Assembly: GCF_014191255.1 (NCBI RefSeq)
Contig: NZ_JACHWH010000003.1
Coordinates: 873,501 to 937,500 of the forward strand
Length of the DNA stretch: 64,000 nt
From: Amycolatopsis bartoniae
GTDB taxonomy: Bacteria > Actinomycetota > Actinomycetes > Mycobacteriales > Pseudonocardiaceae
Reading direction: 5' to 3'
This document shows, piece by piece, positions 26,263-34,605 of this stretch (positions are counted from its first letter, which is position 1; every line of letters begins with the position of its first letter). The notes beneath the pieces are model-generated. The model did no database searches, was not told the origin of the DNA, and saw only the letters and a program-made list of their open reading frames with translations. A program made the translations under genes and the position numbers.

Positions 26263-27333
26263 TCAGCCCACCGCGTCGACCACCGCGTCCGCGAAGGCGC
26301 GCGTGCCCGCCGTCCCGCCCAGGTCCGCCGTCGCGGTACCCGTCCGCAACGTGTCCGCCACCGCCGCCTCCATCCGCCGCGCGGCGGCCGTCAGCTGGGG
26401 GTTCGAGTGACGGGTGGCGAGCCAGTCCAGGAGCATCGCGCACGACAGGATCATCGCCGCCGGGTTGGCGGTGTCCTGGCCCGCGATGTCGGGCGCCGAG
26501 CCGTGGGTGGCCTGGGCCATGGCGCGGTCCGCGGACGCGTTGACCGACGGGGCGATGCCCAGCGAGCCCGCGATCTCGGCCGTCAGATCGGACAGGATGT
26601 CGCCGAACATGTTCTCCGTGACGAGCACGTCGAACTCCGGCGCCCGCCGCAGCAGGTGGACCGTCATGGCGTCGATGTGCTCGTCGTCCACCGCCACGTC
26701 CGGGTACTCCCGCGCCACCTCGCGGCACACCTGGAGAAACAACCCGCTGGTCAGCCGCAGCACGTTCGCCTTGTGCACCACCGTCACGCGGCCACGCCGC
26801 CCCCGCGCGAGCCGGAACGCTTCGTGCGCGATGCGTTCCACCGCGGCCCGCGTGATGATGCCGTGGGCGATCGCGACGTCCGGCGTCGGCATGAACTCAC
26901 CCGCGCCCGCGAACGTGTTCCGGTCGGCGTAGAAACCCTCGGTGTTCTCCCGCACCACCACGAGATCCGTGCCCGGCAGGAGCGCACGCGCCCCGTCGAA
27001 CGCCTTCGCCGGCCGGATATTCGCGAACAACCCGAAGTGCTTGCGGATCGTGCCGCTCGGGTTCAGCCGGGACCGGTGCGGCTCGGGATAACCGGCGTTG
27101 TCGTGCGGCCCCAGCACCCACGCCTCCAGCCCGGAAAGCGCTTTCACCGTGGCGTCCGGCAGGGGAGAACCGGCACTCTCGATCGCCGAGCGGCCCACCG
27201 GCAGCGGCACCCACTCGACGGGCGGCATCCCGGCGGCCGCGACCGCCGCGTCCACCACCCGCACCGCGGCGGGCACGATCTCCGGGCCGATCCCGTCGCC
27301 TTCGAGGACGCCGAGCCGCAAGGAAACACTCAT
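26263..27333 (-). CDS. Isocitrate/isopropylmalate dehydrogenase family protein
   Basis: A 356-residue beta-decarboxylating dehydrogenase. The substrate loop is GLFANIRPAKAFDG, followed by VVRENTEGFYADR, then HKANVLRLTSGLF, the metal-binding FGDILSDLTAEIAGSLG and HGSAPDIAGQDTANPAAMILS. The NTEGFY form resembles tartrate/homoisocitrate/isocitrate-type branches rather than classic LeuB. The exact substrate is open. It starts 6 nt after the end of a small upstream gene, as one operon. Confidence 0.85.
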   Translation of the reverse strand: MSVSLRLGVLEGDGIGPEIVPAAVRVVDAAVAAAGMPPVEWVPLPVGRSAIESAGSPLPDATVKALSGLEAWVLGPHDNAGYPEPHRSRLNPSGTIRKHFGLFANIRPAKAFDGARALLPGTDLVVVRENTEGFYADRNTFAGAGEFMPTPDVAIAHGIITRAAVERIAHEAFRLARGRRGRVTVVHKANVLRLTSGLFLQVCREVAREYPDVAVDDEHIDAMTVHLLRRAPEFDVLVTENMFGDILSDLTAEIAGSLGIAPSVNASADRAMAQATHGSAPDIAGQDTANPAAMILSCAMLLDWLATRHSNPQLTAAARRMEAAVADTLRTGTATADLGGTAGTRAFADAVVDAVG

Positions 27334-27338
27334 CCGCG

Positions 27339-27731
27339 TCAGAACTCGTCCGACCGGGTCAGCTCGTGTTCGAGCGCGTCCGCCCGCGCGACCACCGACC
27401 GGAGCGGGCGCCCGAACTCCTCCTCCAGGTGCAGCGACGCCAGCGGCACGGTGTGCTTGATCAGCGCGACGCCGTCCACCACGGCCGCGCCGCCGACCGG
27501 TGACGCGCCCGCCAGCTCCAGCAGCCGCCGCAGGTCGAGCTTGTCGGCCCAGCCCACCGGCGACGAGATCTCCGCGCACGGCGCGCCGTCGGCGTCCGGC
27601 AGGTAGTGCACCGCGACCTGCTGCGTCCGGCCGCCGTCGGTGCCGACGCGGAACCGCAGCCAGTCGTTCGCGTCCTCCAGTACCTCGTACCGGACTCGCA
27701 CGTAGTTGATCACGTCGGCCCAGACCGTCAC
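27339..27731 (-). CDS. Hypothetical protein, 130 aa
   Basis: A 130-residue soluble protein (MTVWADVINYVRVRYEVLED...) with alternating strands and a C-terminal helix. The pattern of an N-terminal helix, a three-strand sheet and a long C-terminal helix resembles small CesT/YbjN-like chaperone folds, but I cannot assign it. It is the first gene of the operon with the dehydrogenase. Confidence 0.7.
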   Translation of the reverse strand: MTVWADVINYVRVRYEVLEDANDWLRFRVGTDGGRTQQVAVHYLPDADGAPCAEISSPVGWADKLDLRRLLELAGASPVGGAAVVDGVALIKHTVPLASLHLEEEFGRPLRSVVARADALEHELTRSDEF

Positions 27732-27793
27732 CTTCGCCGCCTTTCGCCTGCCGGTAGCGGCGCCAGCTTAACCGCACCGGCAGGCGGGCCGCG

Positions 27794-28645
27794 TCAGCCG
27801 AGGCCGAGGACCGCGATCGTGCGGGCGGCCATCTGCGCCTCGCCGAGCGCGTTCGGGTGCACGACGACCGGGTTGGTGCCCTGCAGCACCGGCTCGATCC
27901 AGCGGACCCCCGCCGCCTGGCACGCGTCGTGCCCGTTCGACGCGCTGCTGAAGTCCACATAGGTCACGCCGGTCGCGGCGGCGGCGCGGCGGATCGCGTC
28001 GTTCAGCGTCGCCTGGATGCCCCGCAGGTACGGCACGTCACCGGTGGCGACGGGCATCTTGTCGAAGCAGCCGCCCGTCGCGGGCAGGATCCACGGGTAG
28101 CCGAGGATGCCGACCTCCGCGTGCGGCGCCTTGGCCCGCACCGCCTGCAGCGCGCTCACCAGTGACGGGTAGGTCTTGGTGCGGATGGTGTCCTCGAAGG
28201 ACGAGCCGTACAGGTCGTGGCACGGGCTGCCCTGCCCGAGCGACGCGATCCCGGCGACCCCGCACGCGAGGATCGCGCTGATGAACACGCCGCTGTCGTT
28301 GCCGCCGATCGTCATCGTGGTCACGTCGGTGTCCGCGCTCAGCGCGTCGACCTGCGGCGGCACACCGGGGTACTGCGAGGTGGTGAAGTGCCGCGTCTCC
28401 GCGGCGCCGCACGTCACGTCGGTGAGGTGCGCACCGGTCGCCTTGGCGATGTCGTGGGGGTAGTTGAGGGACGAACGCAGGCACAGCGGCGGGGCGGTGG
28501 GGTCGGGCGGCAGGACACCGGAGGCGGCGCTGTAGGAGTCGCCGAGGGCGACGTAGTCCAGCGGGGTGGCGGCCTGGGCGGGCACGGCGGCGAACGTGGC
28601 GGCGGCGGTGGCCGCGGCGAGGGCGGCGGACAGGCGGCGTGGCAT
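27794..28645 (-). CDS. Secreted SGNH/GDSL lipase-esterase
   Basis: A 283-residue exported hydrolase. A signal peptide of about 25 residues ends near VPAQAATPL. The nucleophile block is VALGDSYSAASGVLP, the block III motif is TIGGNDSGVF and the catalytic His is near VVVHPNALGEAQ. Five or more Cys suggest disulfides, as in Streptomyces SGNH lipases. Start: ATG 28645 with a CGGGAG site; the longer frame upstream is not plausible. It is divergent from an esterase-TetR operon. Confidence 0.9.
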   Translation of the reverse strand: MPRRLSAALAAATAAATFAAVPAQAATPLDYVALGDSYSAASGVLPPDPTAPPLCLRSSLNYPHDIAKATGAHLTDVTCGAAETRHFTTSQYPGVPPQVDALSADTDVTTMTIGGNDSGVFISAILACGVAGIASLGQGSPCHDLYGSSFEDTIRTKTYPSLVSALQAVRAKAPHAEVGILGYPWILPATGGCFDKMPVATGDVPYLRGIQATLNDAIRRAAAATGVTYVDFSSASNGHDACQAAGVRWIEPVLQGTNPVVVHPNALGEAQMAARTIAVLGLG

Positions 28646-28680
28646 GGCTTCTCCCGGCTTCGACGACGGTGATCCAATTA

Positions 28681-28694
28681 CTACTCGTGAGTAG
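28681..28694. promoter_or_regulatory. CTACTC-GT-GAGTAG palindrome
   Basis: A 6-2-6 palindrome within an unusually AT-rich patch, 36 bp upstream of the SGNH lipase gene. Palindromes of this TACTC/GAGTA type are common TetR-family operators in lipid-metabolism promoters of actinomycetes (general knowledge). The binding protein here is unknown. Confidence 0.45.
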
Positions 28695-28727
28695 GTAGCT
28701 AGATGGTCGAGCACGGGGAGGTGCGCC

Positions 28728-28742
28728 GTCAACACTGTTGAC
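28728..28742. promoter_or_regulatory. Predicted TetR operator GTCAACACTGTTGAC (copy 1)
   Basis: A perfect 7-1-7 palindrome 36 nt upstream of the esterase start. The same GTCAAC-N3-GTTGAC form recurs upstream of the SDR gene at 31302-31316. The TetR gene between the two target genes is the likely ligand. Confidence 0.65.
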
Positions 28743-28778
28743 CTACCGTGGTCGCGGCGCGGAAAGGAGGCCGGACGG

Positions 28779-29723
28779 ATGGCCGAGCTGAGTCGGGTGT
28801 TGCGGGTACTGGGCAGGGTGCAGGGGGCGGTGTCCATCACGCGGATGGACGCGGCGCGGATCGCCCGCGCGCAGCAGCAGAGGATGCCGCACAACGTCCT
28901 CACCGATCTGCTGTTCGGCGGGCTCGCGAAGGGCGTGACGGTCTTCGACGGCACCGCCGCGGGCGCGGAAAGTCCCTTGGACGTGCGGGTTTACCGGCCC
29001 GTGGGCGTGCGCGCCGGTGCGCCGCTGGTGGTGAACTTCCACGGCGGCGGCTGGGTCCTCGGGGGGCTGGACCAGGGCGACTGGCTGTGCAGCCACGTCG
29101 CCGCGGGAACGGGCGCGGTCGTGGTGTCGGTGGGTTACCGGCTCGCCCCGTCGCATCCGTGGCCCGCCGCGGCCGAGGACTGCTACGCCGCCTTGGCCGA
29201 CCTCGCGAAGCGGGCCGCGGAGTTCGGCGCGGACGCCGGCCGGGTGGCGGTGATGGGCGACAGCGCGGGCGGCAACCTCGCCGCCGTCGTGGCGTTGATG
29301 GCGCGCGACCGGTCCGGCCCGCCGCTCGCGTACCAGGCACTGATCTATCCCGCGACCGACCTGACGCTGTCCAGCCCGTCGGTGGCGGAGAACGCGCACG
29401 CGCCCGTCCTCACGCGGGAGGAGTGCGTCGCCTACCGCGACCACTACCTGCAGGGGCAGGACCCGAAGCAGCCCTACATCTCGCCCCTGTTCGCCGACGA
29501 CCTGGCCGGGTTGCCGCCGGCGCTCGTCCAGGTGGCCGAGCACGACCCGATCCGCGACGACGGCCTGCGCTACGCCGACGCGTTGCGGAAAGCGGGAGTC
29601 GAGGCGCGCACCACCACGTACGTCGGGATGCCGCACGGCTACTTCGCGTTCCCGCGGCTCTGCCGCAGCGCGCCGCAGGCGCTGGCGGAGCTGTGCGCCG
29701 AGCTGACCGCGGCGCTCCATTAG
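28779..29723 (+). CDS. Alpha/beta hydrolase (HSL-type esterase)
   Basis: A 314-residue esterase with oxyanion motif NFHGGGWVLGG, nucleophile GDSAGGNLAAVVAL, acid AEHDPIRDDG and catalytic His in MPHGYFAF. The N-terminal cap is about 75 residues. It is followed 9 nt later by a TetR gene, and a TetR-type palindrome lies in its promoter. Substrate unknown, probably a short or medium acyl ester. Confidence 0.9.
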   Translation: MAELSRVLRVLGRVQGAVSITRMDAARIARAQQQRMPHNVLTDLLFGGLAKGVTVFDGTAAGAESPLDVRVYRPVGVRAGAPLVVNFHGGGWVLGGLDQGDWLCSHVAAGTGAVVVSVGYRLAPSHPWPAAAEDCYAALADLAKRAAEFGADAGRVAVMGDSAGGNLAAVVALMARDRSGPPLAYQALIYPATDLTLSSPSVAENAHAPVLTREECVAYRDHYLQGQDPKQPYISPLFADDLAGLPPALVQVAEHDPIRDDGLRYADALRKAGVEARTTTYVGMPHGYFAFPRLCRSAPQALAELCAELTAALH

Positions 29724-29732
29724 CATCGCGGG

Positions 29733-30332
29733 ATGGCCAGGCAGCGGTCCGGGACGGCGACCCGGGAAGCCATCCGGACGGCCGCGGCCCGGCTGTTCCG
29801 GGCGCACGGCTTCGCGGGCACGTCGGTCCGCGACATCGCCGCGCGCGCCCAGGCCGACCCGGCGCTGGTGATCCGGCACTTCGGCACCAAGGAACTGCTG
29901 TTCCTCGACACCATGCACCTGACGATGGACGACGAGCCGCTGCTCGACGTCCCGCTGGAGTCGCTGGGGCGGCGGTTCGTCGAGGTGCTGCTCGACTCCG
30001 GCGACGACACCCGCGACGTGTACCTCGCGCTGCTGCGCGGCAGCGGCCAGCCGCAGATCGGCGGACGGCTGCAGGACACGCATGAAACCGCGTTCGTGGC
30101 GCCGCTGCGTGCCCGGCTGGCCGGGCCGGGCGCGGACACGCGGGCCCGGCTCGCCGGGGCGCTGATCGGCGGGCTGCTCTACGCGCTGTGGGTGGTCGGC
30201 GACGAGCAGCTCGCCGCGGCCGGGCGCGAGGAGATCGTCAGCCGGTACGGTGACCTGCTGCAGCAGCTGCTCACGCCGGACGCCGCTACTGCACCGACCA
30301 GCCCCCGTCCGACGGCAGCACCGCCCCGTTGA
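29733..30332 (+). CDS. TetR family regulator
   Basis: A 199-residue TetR repressor. The DNA-binding domain has AARLFRAHGFAGTSVRDIAARAQADPALVIRHFGTKELLF. Its gene follows the esterase, and its last 47 bp overlap the convergent SDR gene. Palindromes GTCAAC-N3-GTTGAC in front of both neighbouring units suggest it represses itself, the esterase and the SDR together. Confidence 0.9.
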   Translation: MARQRSGTATREAIRTAAARLFRAHGFAGTSVRDIAARAQADPALVIRHFGTKELLFLDTMHLTMDDEPLLDVPLESLGRRFVEVLLDSGDDTRDVYLALLRGSGQPQIGGRLQDTHETAFVAPLRARLAGPGADTRARLAGALIGGLLYALWVVGDEQLAAAGREEIVSRYGDLLQQLLTPDAATAPTSPRPTAAPPR

Positions 30333-31287
30333 CGTTGACGCCGTCGTCGCTGAGCAGGAACGTGATCGACGCGGCGAGCTGGGGCGCGGTGGCGATCGGC
30401 GGGATGAGCGCCAGGAACCCGGCGGTGCGGTCGCGGCCGAACTGCGACATCTCGCCGCCCGCGCCCATTCCCGTCGCCACCCCGCCCGGGGCGACGGCGT
30501 TGACGCGGATGCCCGACGGGCCGTACATGAACGCCGCGCTGCGCGTGATCCCGACGACCGCGTGCTTCGACGCGGTGTAGGCGACCCCCGAGGTCGAGCC
30601 GCGCAACGCGGCCTCCGACGCGACGTTGACGATCGAGCCCCGCCCGGCGGCGAGCATCGCGGGCAGGACGGCGCGGGTGAGCCGGAACGGCCCGTCGACA
30701 TTGACGGCGAAGACGCGCTGCCACATCGCGTCCGACACCTCGTGCAGGGGGCTGAAGTCGTCGGCGATGCCCGCGACGTTGGCCAGGCCGTCGATGCGCG
30801 GCCCGGCGGCCGCGACGACGCGCTCGATGTCTCCGGGTTCCGTGAGATCCGCGGCGACGGTTTCGACGTCCCGCAGTTCCTCCAGCCGGTCCCGGGCGAT
30901 GTCGACGGCGATCACCCGCCCGCCCTCGCGCGCGACGCGGGAGGCCGTCGCCCGGCCGATGCCCGACGCCGCGCCGGTGACGATCACCGTGCGGCCCTCG
31001 AACCGCCCGGGCACGACGCGCTCCTGCCAGCCGGTGGTCTCCTGCGCCGCGTCGGGCACGACGCCGTCGTTCGCGCGGGCGACGAGGTCGTCGACCACGT
31101 CCTGCGGCAGCGCGCCCTGGCTGAGCTCGACCAGCTGGCTCAGCGGGAGCTGCCGGACCGGGGCGAGCACGCGCTCGTCGAAACCGCTCTGCCCCAGCAG
31201 GTCCCGCAGCAGCGGACCGCCTTCCGGGTGGGCCAGCCAGTCGCCGACCGGAGCCTGCGCGGTGAGGGGTTTCGGGTCGTCCGCCAT
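30286..31287 (-). CDS. Short-chain dehydrogenase/reductase with N-terminal extension
   Basis: A 333-residue SDR. The NAD(P) motif is GAASGIGRATA (about residues 105-115), the structural motif is NVAG and the catalytic residues lie in S...YTASKHAVV. About 95 residues precede the Rossmann fold, including VRQLPLSQLVELSQGALPQD, a helical extension not needed for catalysis. The gene overlaps the TetR 3' end by 47 bp on the opposite strand. A TetR-type operator lies 15 nt upstream of its start. Confidence 0.88.
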   Translation of the reverse strand: MADDPKPLTAQAPVGDWLAHPEGGPLLRDLLGQSGFDERVLAPVRQLPLSQLVELSQGALPQDVVDDLVARANDGVVPDAAQETTGWQERVVPGRFEGRTVIVTGAASGIGRATASRVAREGGRVIAVDIARDRLEELRDVETVAADLTEPGDIERVVAAAGPRIDGLANVAGIADDFSPLHEVSDAMWQRVFAVNVDGPFRLTRAVLPAMLAAGRGSIVNVASEAALRGSTSGVAYTASKHAVVGITRSAAFMYGPSGIRVNAVAPGGVATGMGAGGEMSQFGRDRTAGFLALIPPIATAPQLAASITFLLSDDGVNVNGAVLPSDGGWSVQ

Positions 31288-31301
31288 GGCGTCTCCTCGT
31301 A

Positions 31302-31316
31302 GTCAACTAAGTTGAC
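31302..31316. promoter_or_regulatory. Predicted TetR operator GTCAACTAAGTTGAC (copy 2)
   Basis: A perfect 7-1-7 palindrome matching the 28728-28742 site in both arms apart from one symmetric base pair. It is placed 15 nt upstream of the SDR start. Confidence 0.65.
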
Positions 31317-31344
31317 GAAGGAGCGTAGCCGTTAAGGTGGAGCC

Positions 31345-31686
31345 ATGCCGGACGAGATCCTCATGTCGATCGCCACCACGCTCGCCACCAAGGCCGCGAC
31401 GGGCCTGTACGACCTGGTGAAGAGCAGGTTCGGCAAGGACCGCGAGGCGGTGGCCGAGCTGGAGGCGGCGGATCCGGAGCGCCCGGAGACGGTGCGCGCG
31501 CTGGCGGAACGGCTCGCCACGGTGGAGCAGGCGGACGCGGCGTTCGCGGACGAGCTGCGCGGCGAGTGGCAGCGCGTGGAGGGCGGCCGCCAGACCGCGA
31601 CGGGCGGTGTGAACAACCAGGTGACCGGCACGGTGCACGGCAAGGTCCTGCAGGCGGGCGACATCCACGGGGACATCAGCTTCTAG
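31345..31686 (+). CDS. Small cytosolic protein with C-terminal VxGxVHGxVxQAG-type motif
   Basis: A 113-residue hypothetical protein. The first half is helical (TTLATKAATGLYDLVKSRFG, then charged helices). The last 25 residues form a Gly-spaced repeat reading NNQVTGTVHGKVLQAGDIHG. Such tails are common at the ends of actinomycete cytosolic proteins, including components of NTPase-based conflict (immunity) systems, so an effector-associated or scaffold role is possible. There is no neighbouring ATPase to support this. Confidence 0.65.
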   Translation: MPDEILMSIATTLATKAATGLYDLVKSRFGKDREAVAELEAADPERPETVRALAERLATVEQADAAFADELRGEWQRVEGGRQTATGGVNNQVTGTVHGKVLQAGDIHGDISF

Positions 31687-32339
31687 TCGCGCGGCTGCTG
31701 ACCCCGCAGTGCCGCCGTGGTGCCCACGGTGCGGGCGAACCAGTCCGTGGCCAGGTGCGCCACCTGGTCGAGTGCGCCCGGTTCCTCGAACAGGTGACCC
31801 GCGCCGGCGACGATCTCCAGTCTGCTGTTGGCGGGCAGCAGCCGCATCGCCTGGCGGTTGAGGTCCACCACCGTCTCGTCCCGCTCGCCCGCGATGAGCA
31901 GCGTCGGGGCCTGCACGCGGGTGAGCGCGCCGCCCGCGAGGTCCGGCCGTCCGCCGCGCGACACCACCGCCCGCACGGCCGCGGGCCGCTCGGCCGCGGC
32001 GAGGAGCGCGACGCCCGCGCCGGTGCTGGCGCCGAAGAAACCCACGCCGCTGCCGGCGGTCGCGGGCTGGGCGGCGAGCCAGTCGACGACGGCCGTGAGC
32101 CGCCCGGCGAGCACCGGGACGGCGGGCTCGTCCTCCCCGGGCGCGAGCAGGTCGAGCAGGACCGTGCCGAGCCCCGCCGCCCGCAGCTGCCCGGCGACGG
32201 ACCGGTTGCGGGGACTGTTCCGGCCGCTGCCGGAGCCGTGCGCGAACACGACGATCCCGCCGGGCCGCGCCGGAAGCGCGACGTGCGCCGCCAGTCGCAG
32301 CCCGCCGAGGGGAATCCGGACCTCCTCGTCGAGGACCAT
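31683..32339 (-). CDS. Alpha/beta hydrolase, dienelactone hydrolase family
   Basis: A 218-residue hydrolase. The oxyanion loop is FAHGSGSGRNSPRN, the nucleophile Ser is in GFFGASTGAGVALLAA, the acid in GERDETVVD and the His in GAGHLFEEPGAL. Start: ATG 32339; the very long open frame beyond is a shadow of the plus-strand kinase region. It converges on the small protein at 31345 with a 4-nt overlap. Substrate unknown. Confidence 0.85.
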   Translation of the reverse strand: MVLDEEVRIPLGGLRLAAHVALPARPGGIVVFAHGSGSGRNSPRNRSVAGQLRAAGLGTVLLDLLAPGEDEPAVPVLAGRLTAVVDWLAAQPATAGSGVGFFGASTGAGVALLAAAERPAAVRAVVSRGGRPDLAGGALTRVQAPTLLIAGERDETVVDLNRQAMRLLPANSRLEIVAGAGHLFEEPGALDQVAHLATDWFARTVGTTAALRGQQPRD

Positions 32340-32510
32340 GCTGCCGCTCCTTTCCGAAGCACCCGGGCTACCCGCTCGCGCCGGTGACCATGCGGGCTCC
32401 ACCGGCGGGTGGAGGGATTTCTCCACCCGGGGATACGGCGCTCGTCCGACGACGAAAGCCCTGCTCAGCCGTAGTTTCGACCCCGTCAACGAGAAACGGG
32501 GTGGGAGACC

Positions 32511-33065
32511 ATGAGCGGACCTGTCGAAGTAGTGCTCGTCATCGCGGTGATCGCGTACGTGTTGATCCGGCGCCTGGCCGGAGAGCCCGCCCAGGCCAAG
32601 CGGATGCTCGTCATCCCGGCGATCCTGGTGATCGTGGGGTTGAAGGACCTGCACGGCGTCACCGGCGCGGCACTGGCTTACCTCGTGGTGACGGGCCTGG
32701 TCACCGTGGTGCTCGGGGCGTTGCGGGGCGCGAGCATCCGGCTCTTCCAGCGCGAGGGCGTCGTCTTCATGCGGTACACGGCGGTGACCCTGGGACTGTG
32801 GGTGCTCAACATCGCGGTCAAGTTCGGGTCGAGCTTCCTGATGCACGTCCTCGACCCCGCTGCCGCCACCGCGGCGGGCAACACGCTGATGCTGAGCCTC
32901 GGTCTCGGCGTACTGGTCGAGGGCCTGGTCGTGCTGGCCAAGGCCGTGCGGGGCGAGGGCCGGATCCTGTGGGAGAAGGGCCGCGACGGCGGGCCGCACC
33001 GGAGCGCGCAGTGGCTCGACGACCTGCAGCGGCGGTACTCCGGCCGCGGCCCGCTCGATCGTTAG
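32511..33065 (+). CDS. Multi-pass membrane protein (DUF1453-like)
   Basis: A 184-residue protein with about five membrane helices (residues 5-20, 33-50, 55-70, 85-105 and 120-145) and a charged C-terminal tail (GRILWEKGRDGG...). Layout resembles CcdC/DUF1453 proteins often found beside sensor kinases. It ends 2 nt before the histidine kinase gene, so it may be part of the same signalling unit. Confidence 0.75.
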   Translation: MSGPVEVVLVIAVIAYVLIRRLAGEPAQAKRMLVIPAILVIVGLKDLHGVTGAALAYLVVTGLVTVVLGALRGASIRLFQREGVVFMRYTAVTLGLWVLNIAVKFGSSFLMHVLDPAAATAAGNTLMLSLGLGVLVEGLVVLAKAVRGEGRILWEKGRDGGPHRSAQWLDDLQRRYSGRGPLDR

Positions 33066-33066
33066 G

Positions 33067-34191
33067 GTGAGGTCCGTGGACGACGGGCGCCGCGTCGCCC
33101 GGTACACCGACGAGCTGCTGCGCCCGTTCGGGTTCGCGGTCCTCGTCGCGGTGACCGCCGTCCAGTTCGCCACCCGGCCGGTCACCGCCCCGGCCCTGTC
33201 GGTCCCGCTGTTCGCCGCCGTCTCGCTGCTGACGCTCGGTGGGCTGCTGCCGTGGACCCGCCTGCCGGCCGGCGGGCGGGTCGCGCTCGCGGCGGCCTTC
33301 GCCGTGCTCACCGCGGTCCTGCTCCCGCTGGCGCAGGCGACGCTCGCTCCGGCGTTCGCGTTCGTGGCGACCGCGGTGGCCGGGGAGAAGCTCGGCCGCC
33401 GGGCCGCCGGGTTCGTCGCCGCCGCGGGAGCCGTCGCCACGGCCGTCGCGGTGTGGGCGGCCGGGGAGCTGCACCCGACCGCCGACGACTGGCCGTGGTG
33501 GCTCGCCCTCACCGTCGCGGCTCCGGTGTTCGCCGGGATCGCGCGCCGCGACCGGCAGGCGGCCGTCCTCAACGCCCGGCGCGCGCTGCGCTCGGAGGCA
33601 CGGGAGGCGGCGCTGCGTGAACGCGCCCGCATCGCCCGGGAGATCCACGACGTGCTGGGCCACTCGCTGTCCGGCATCGCGCTGCAGCTCGACATGGCCG
33701 ACGCGCTGCACGGCAAGGGTCGTGACGACGAGGCGAACCAGGCCACCCGCCGCGCCCGGGCACTGGCCGTCTCCAGCATCACCGAGACCCGGCGCGCGAT
33801 CGAGGCCCTGCGCGCGGACGCCCTTCCGCTGGACCGCGGCCTGCGGTTGCTGGCGGAGGGCGAGGATGTGCCGTTCGAGATCAGCGGGGACCCGGCGCCG
33901 GTGCCGACCGAAACCGCGCACGCGCTGCTGCGTGCCGCGCAGGAGGCGCTCACCAACGCCGCCAAGCACGCGCCCGGCGCGGAACGGTCGATGGCGCTGG
34001 CCTTTCCCGCGGGCGCCGTGACGCTGACGGTCCGGAACGGCCCGCGGGCCGGGGAAGCGGATCCGCAGGTCGCGGCGGGCGGAGGCATGGGGCTGGTGGG
34101 GATGCGGGAGCGGATCGCGTTGCTCGGCGGGAGCCTGCGGGCCGGACCCGCGGCGGGTGGCTGGCGCGTGGAAGTGGAGGTGCCGAGGTGA
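33067..34191 (+). CDS. Sensor histidine kinase (NarL/DesK type)
   Basis: A 374-residue kinase. Four to five membrane helices fill residues 18-150. The HisKA_3 phosphoacceptor region is RARIAREIHDVLGHSLSGIALQ, and the ATPase domain has EALTNAAKHAPGAE and GGGMGLVGMRERIALLGG. GTG 33067 or 33076 could be the start. Its stop overlaps the GTG of a response-regulator gene that has lost most of its receiver domain, so the kinase may have no working partner encoded here. Confidence 0.9.
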   Translation: MRSVDDGRRVARYTDELLRPFGFAVLVAVTAVQFATRPVTAPALSVPLFAAVSLLTLGGLLPWTRLPAGGRVALAAAFAVLTAVLLPLAQATLAPAFAFVATAVAGEKLGRRAAGFVAAAGAVATAVAVWAAGELHPTADDWPWWLALTVAAPVFAGIARRDRQAAVLNARRALRSEAREAALRERARIAREIHDVLGHSLSGIALQLDMADALHGKGRDDEANQATRRARALAVSSITETRRAIEALRADALPLDRGLRLLAEGEDVPFEISGDPAPVPTETAHALLRAAQEALTNAAKHAPGAERSMALAFPAGAVTLTVRNGPRAGEADPQVAAGGGMGLVGMRERIALLGGSLRAGPAAGGWRVEVEVPR

Positions 34192-34605
34192 CGCTGTCCC
34201 TCGTCGTCGTGGATGACCAGGCGTCGGTGCGGGAGGCGCTCGCGGTGATGCTCGACCTGGCCGACGACCTCACCGTGGTCGCCGCCGCGACCAACGGGCA
34301 GGAGGCCGTCGACGCCCGCCGTCGTGCTGGCGCCCGAGGTGCAACGGCGGCTCATCACGCTCGCTACCCGCCGCGCCCGCCCGGTGGCGGCTTTCGCGCT
34401 GACCGCCCGCGAACAGGAGATCCTCGGGCTGATCGGCGAGGGGCTGCGCAACGCGGAGATCGCCCGGCGGCTGGTGATCAGCGAGGCGACGGTCAAGACC
34501 CACCTCAACAACCTGTTCGCCAAGGCGGGTTTCCACTCCCGCGCCGAGGCCGTCCGGTACGCGCTGAGCACCGCCACCCCCGGCGGTTACCGGCGCGGGG
34601 ACTGA
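34188..34605 (+). pseudogene. NarL/LuxR response regulator with internal deletion and frameshift
   Basis: The gene opens as a standard response regulator from GTG 34188: LSLVVVDDQASVREALAVML then VVAAATNGQEAVDA (receiver residues 1-45). At about 34315-34325 it jumps to another frame that reads VVLAPEVQRRLI and a complete LuxR-type DNA-binding domain (LTAREQEILGLIGEGLRNAE, then SEATVKTHLNNLFAKAGF) to 34605. Roughly 75-80 codons, including the phosphorylated Asp, are missing compared with NarL proteins. The C-terminal half could still be made from GTG 34324. Either a true deletion or an assembly error. Confidence 0.85.

Noticed and set aside
27134..27145. A perfect GAAAGCGCTTTC palindrome, same as the glucanase array operator
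   Set aside because: It lies inside the coding region of the isocitrate/isopropylmalate dehydrogenase family gene, encoding ordinary conserved residues, and is single. Most likely chance.
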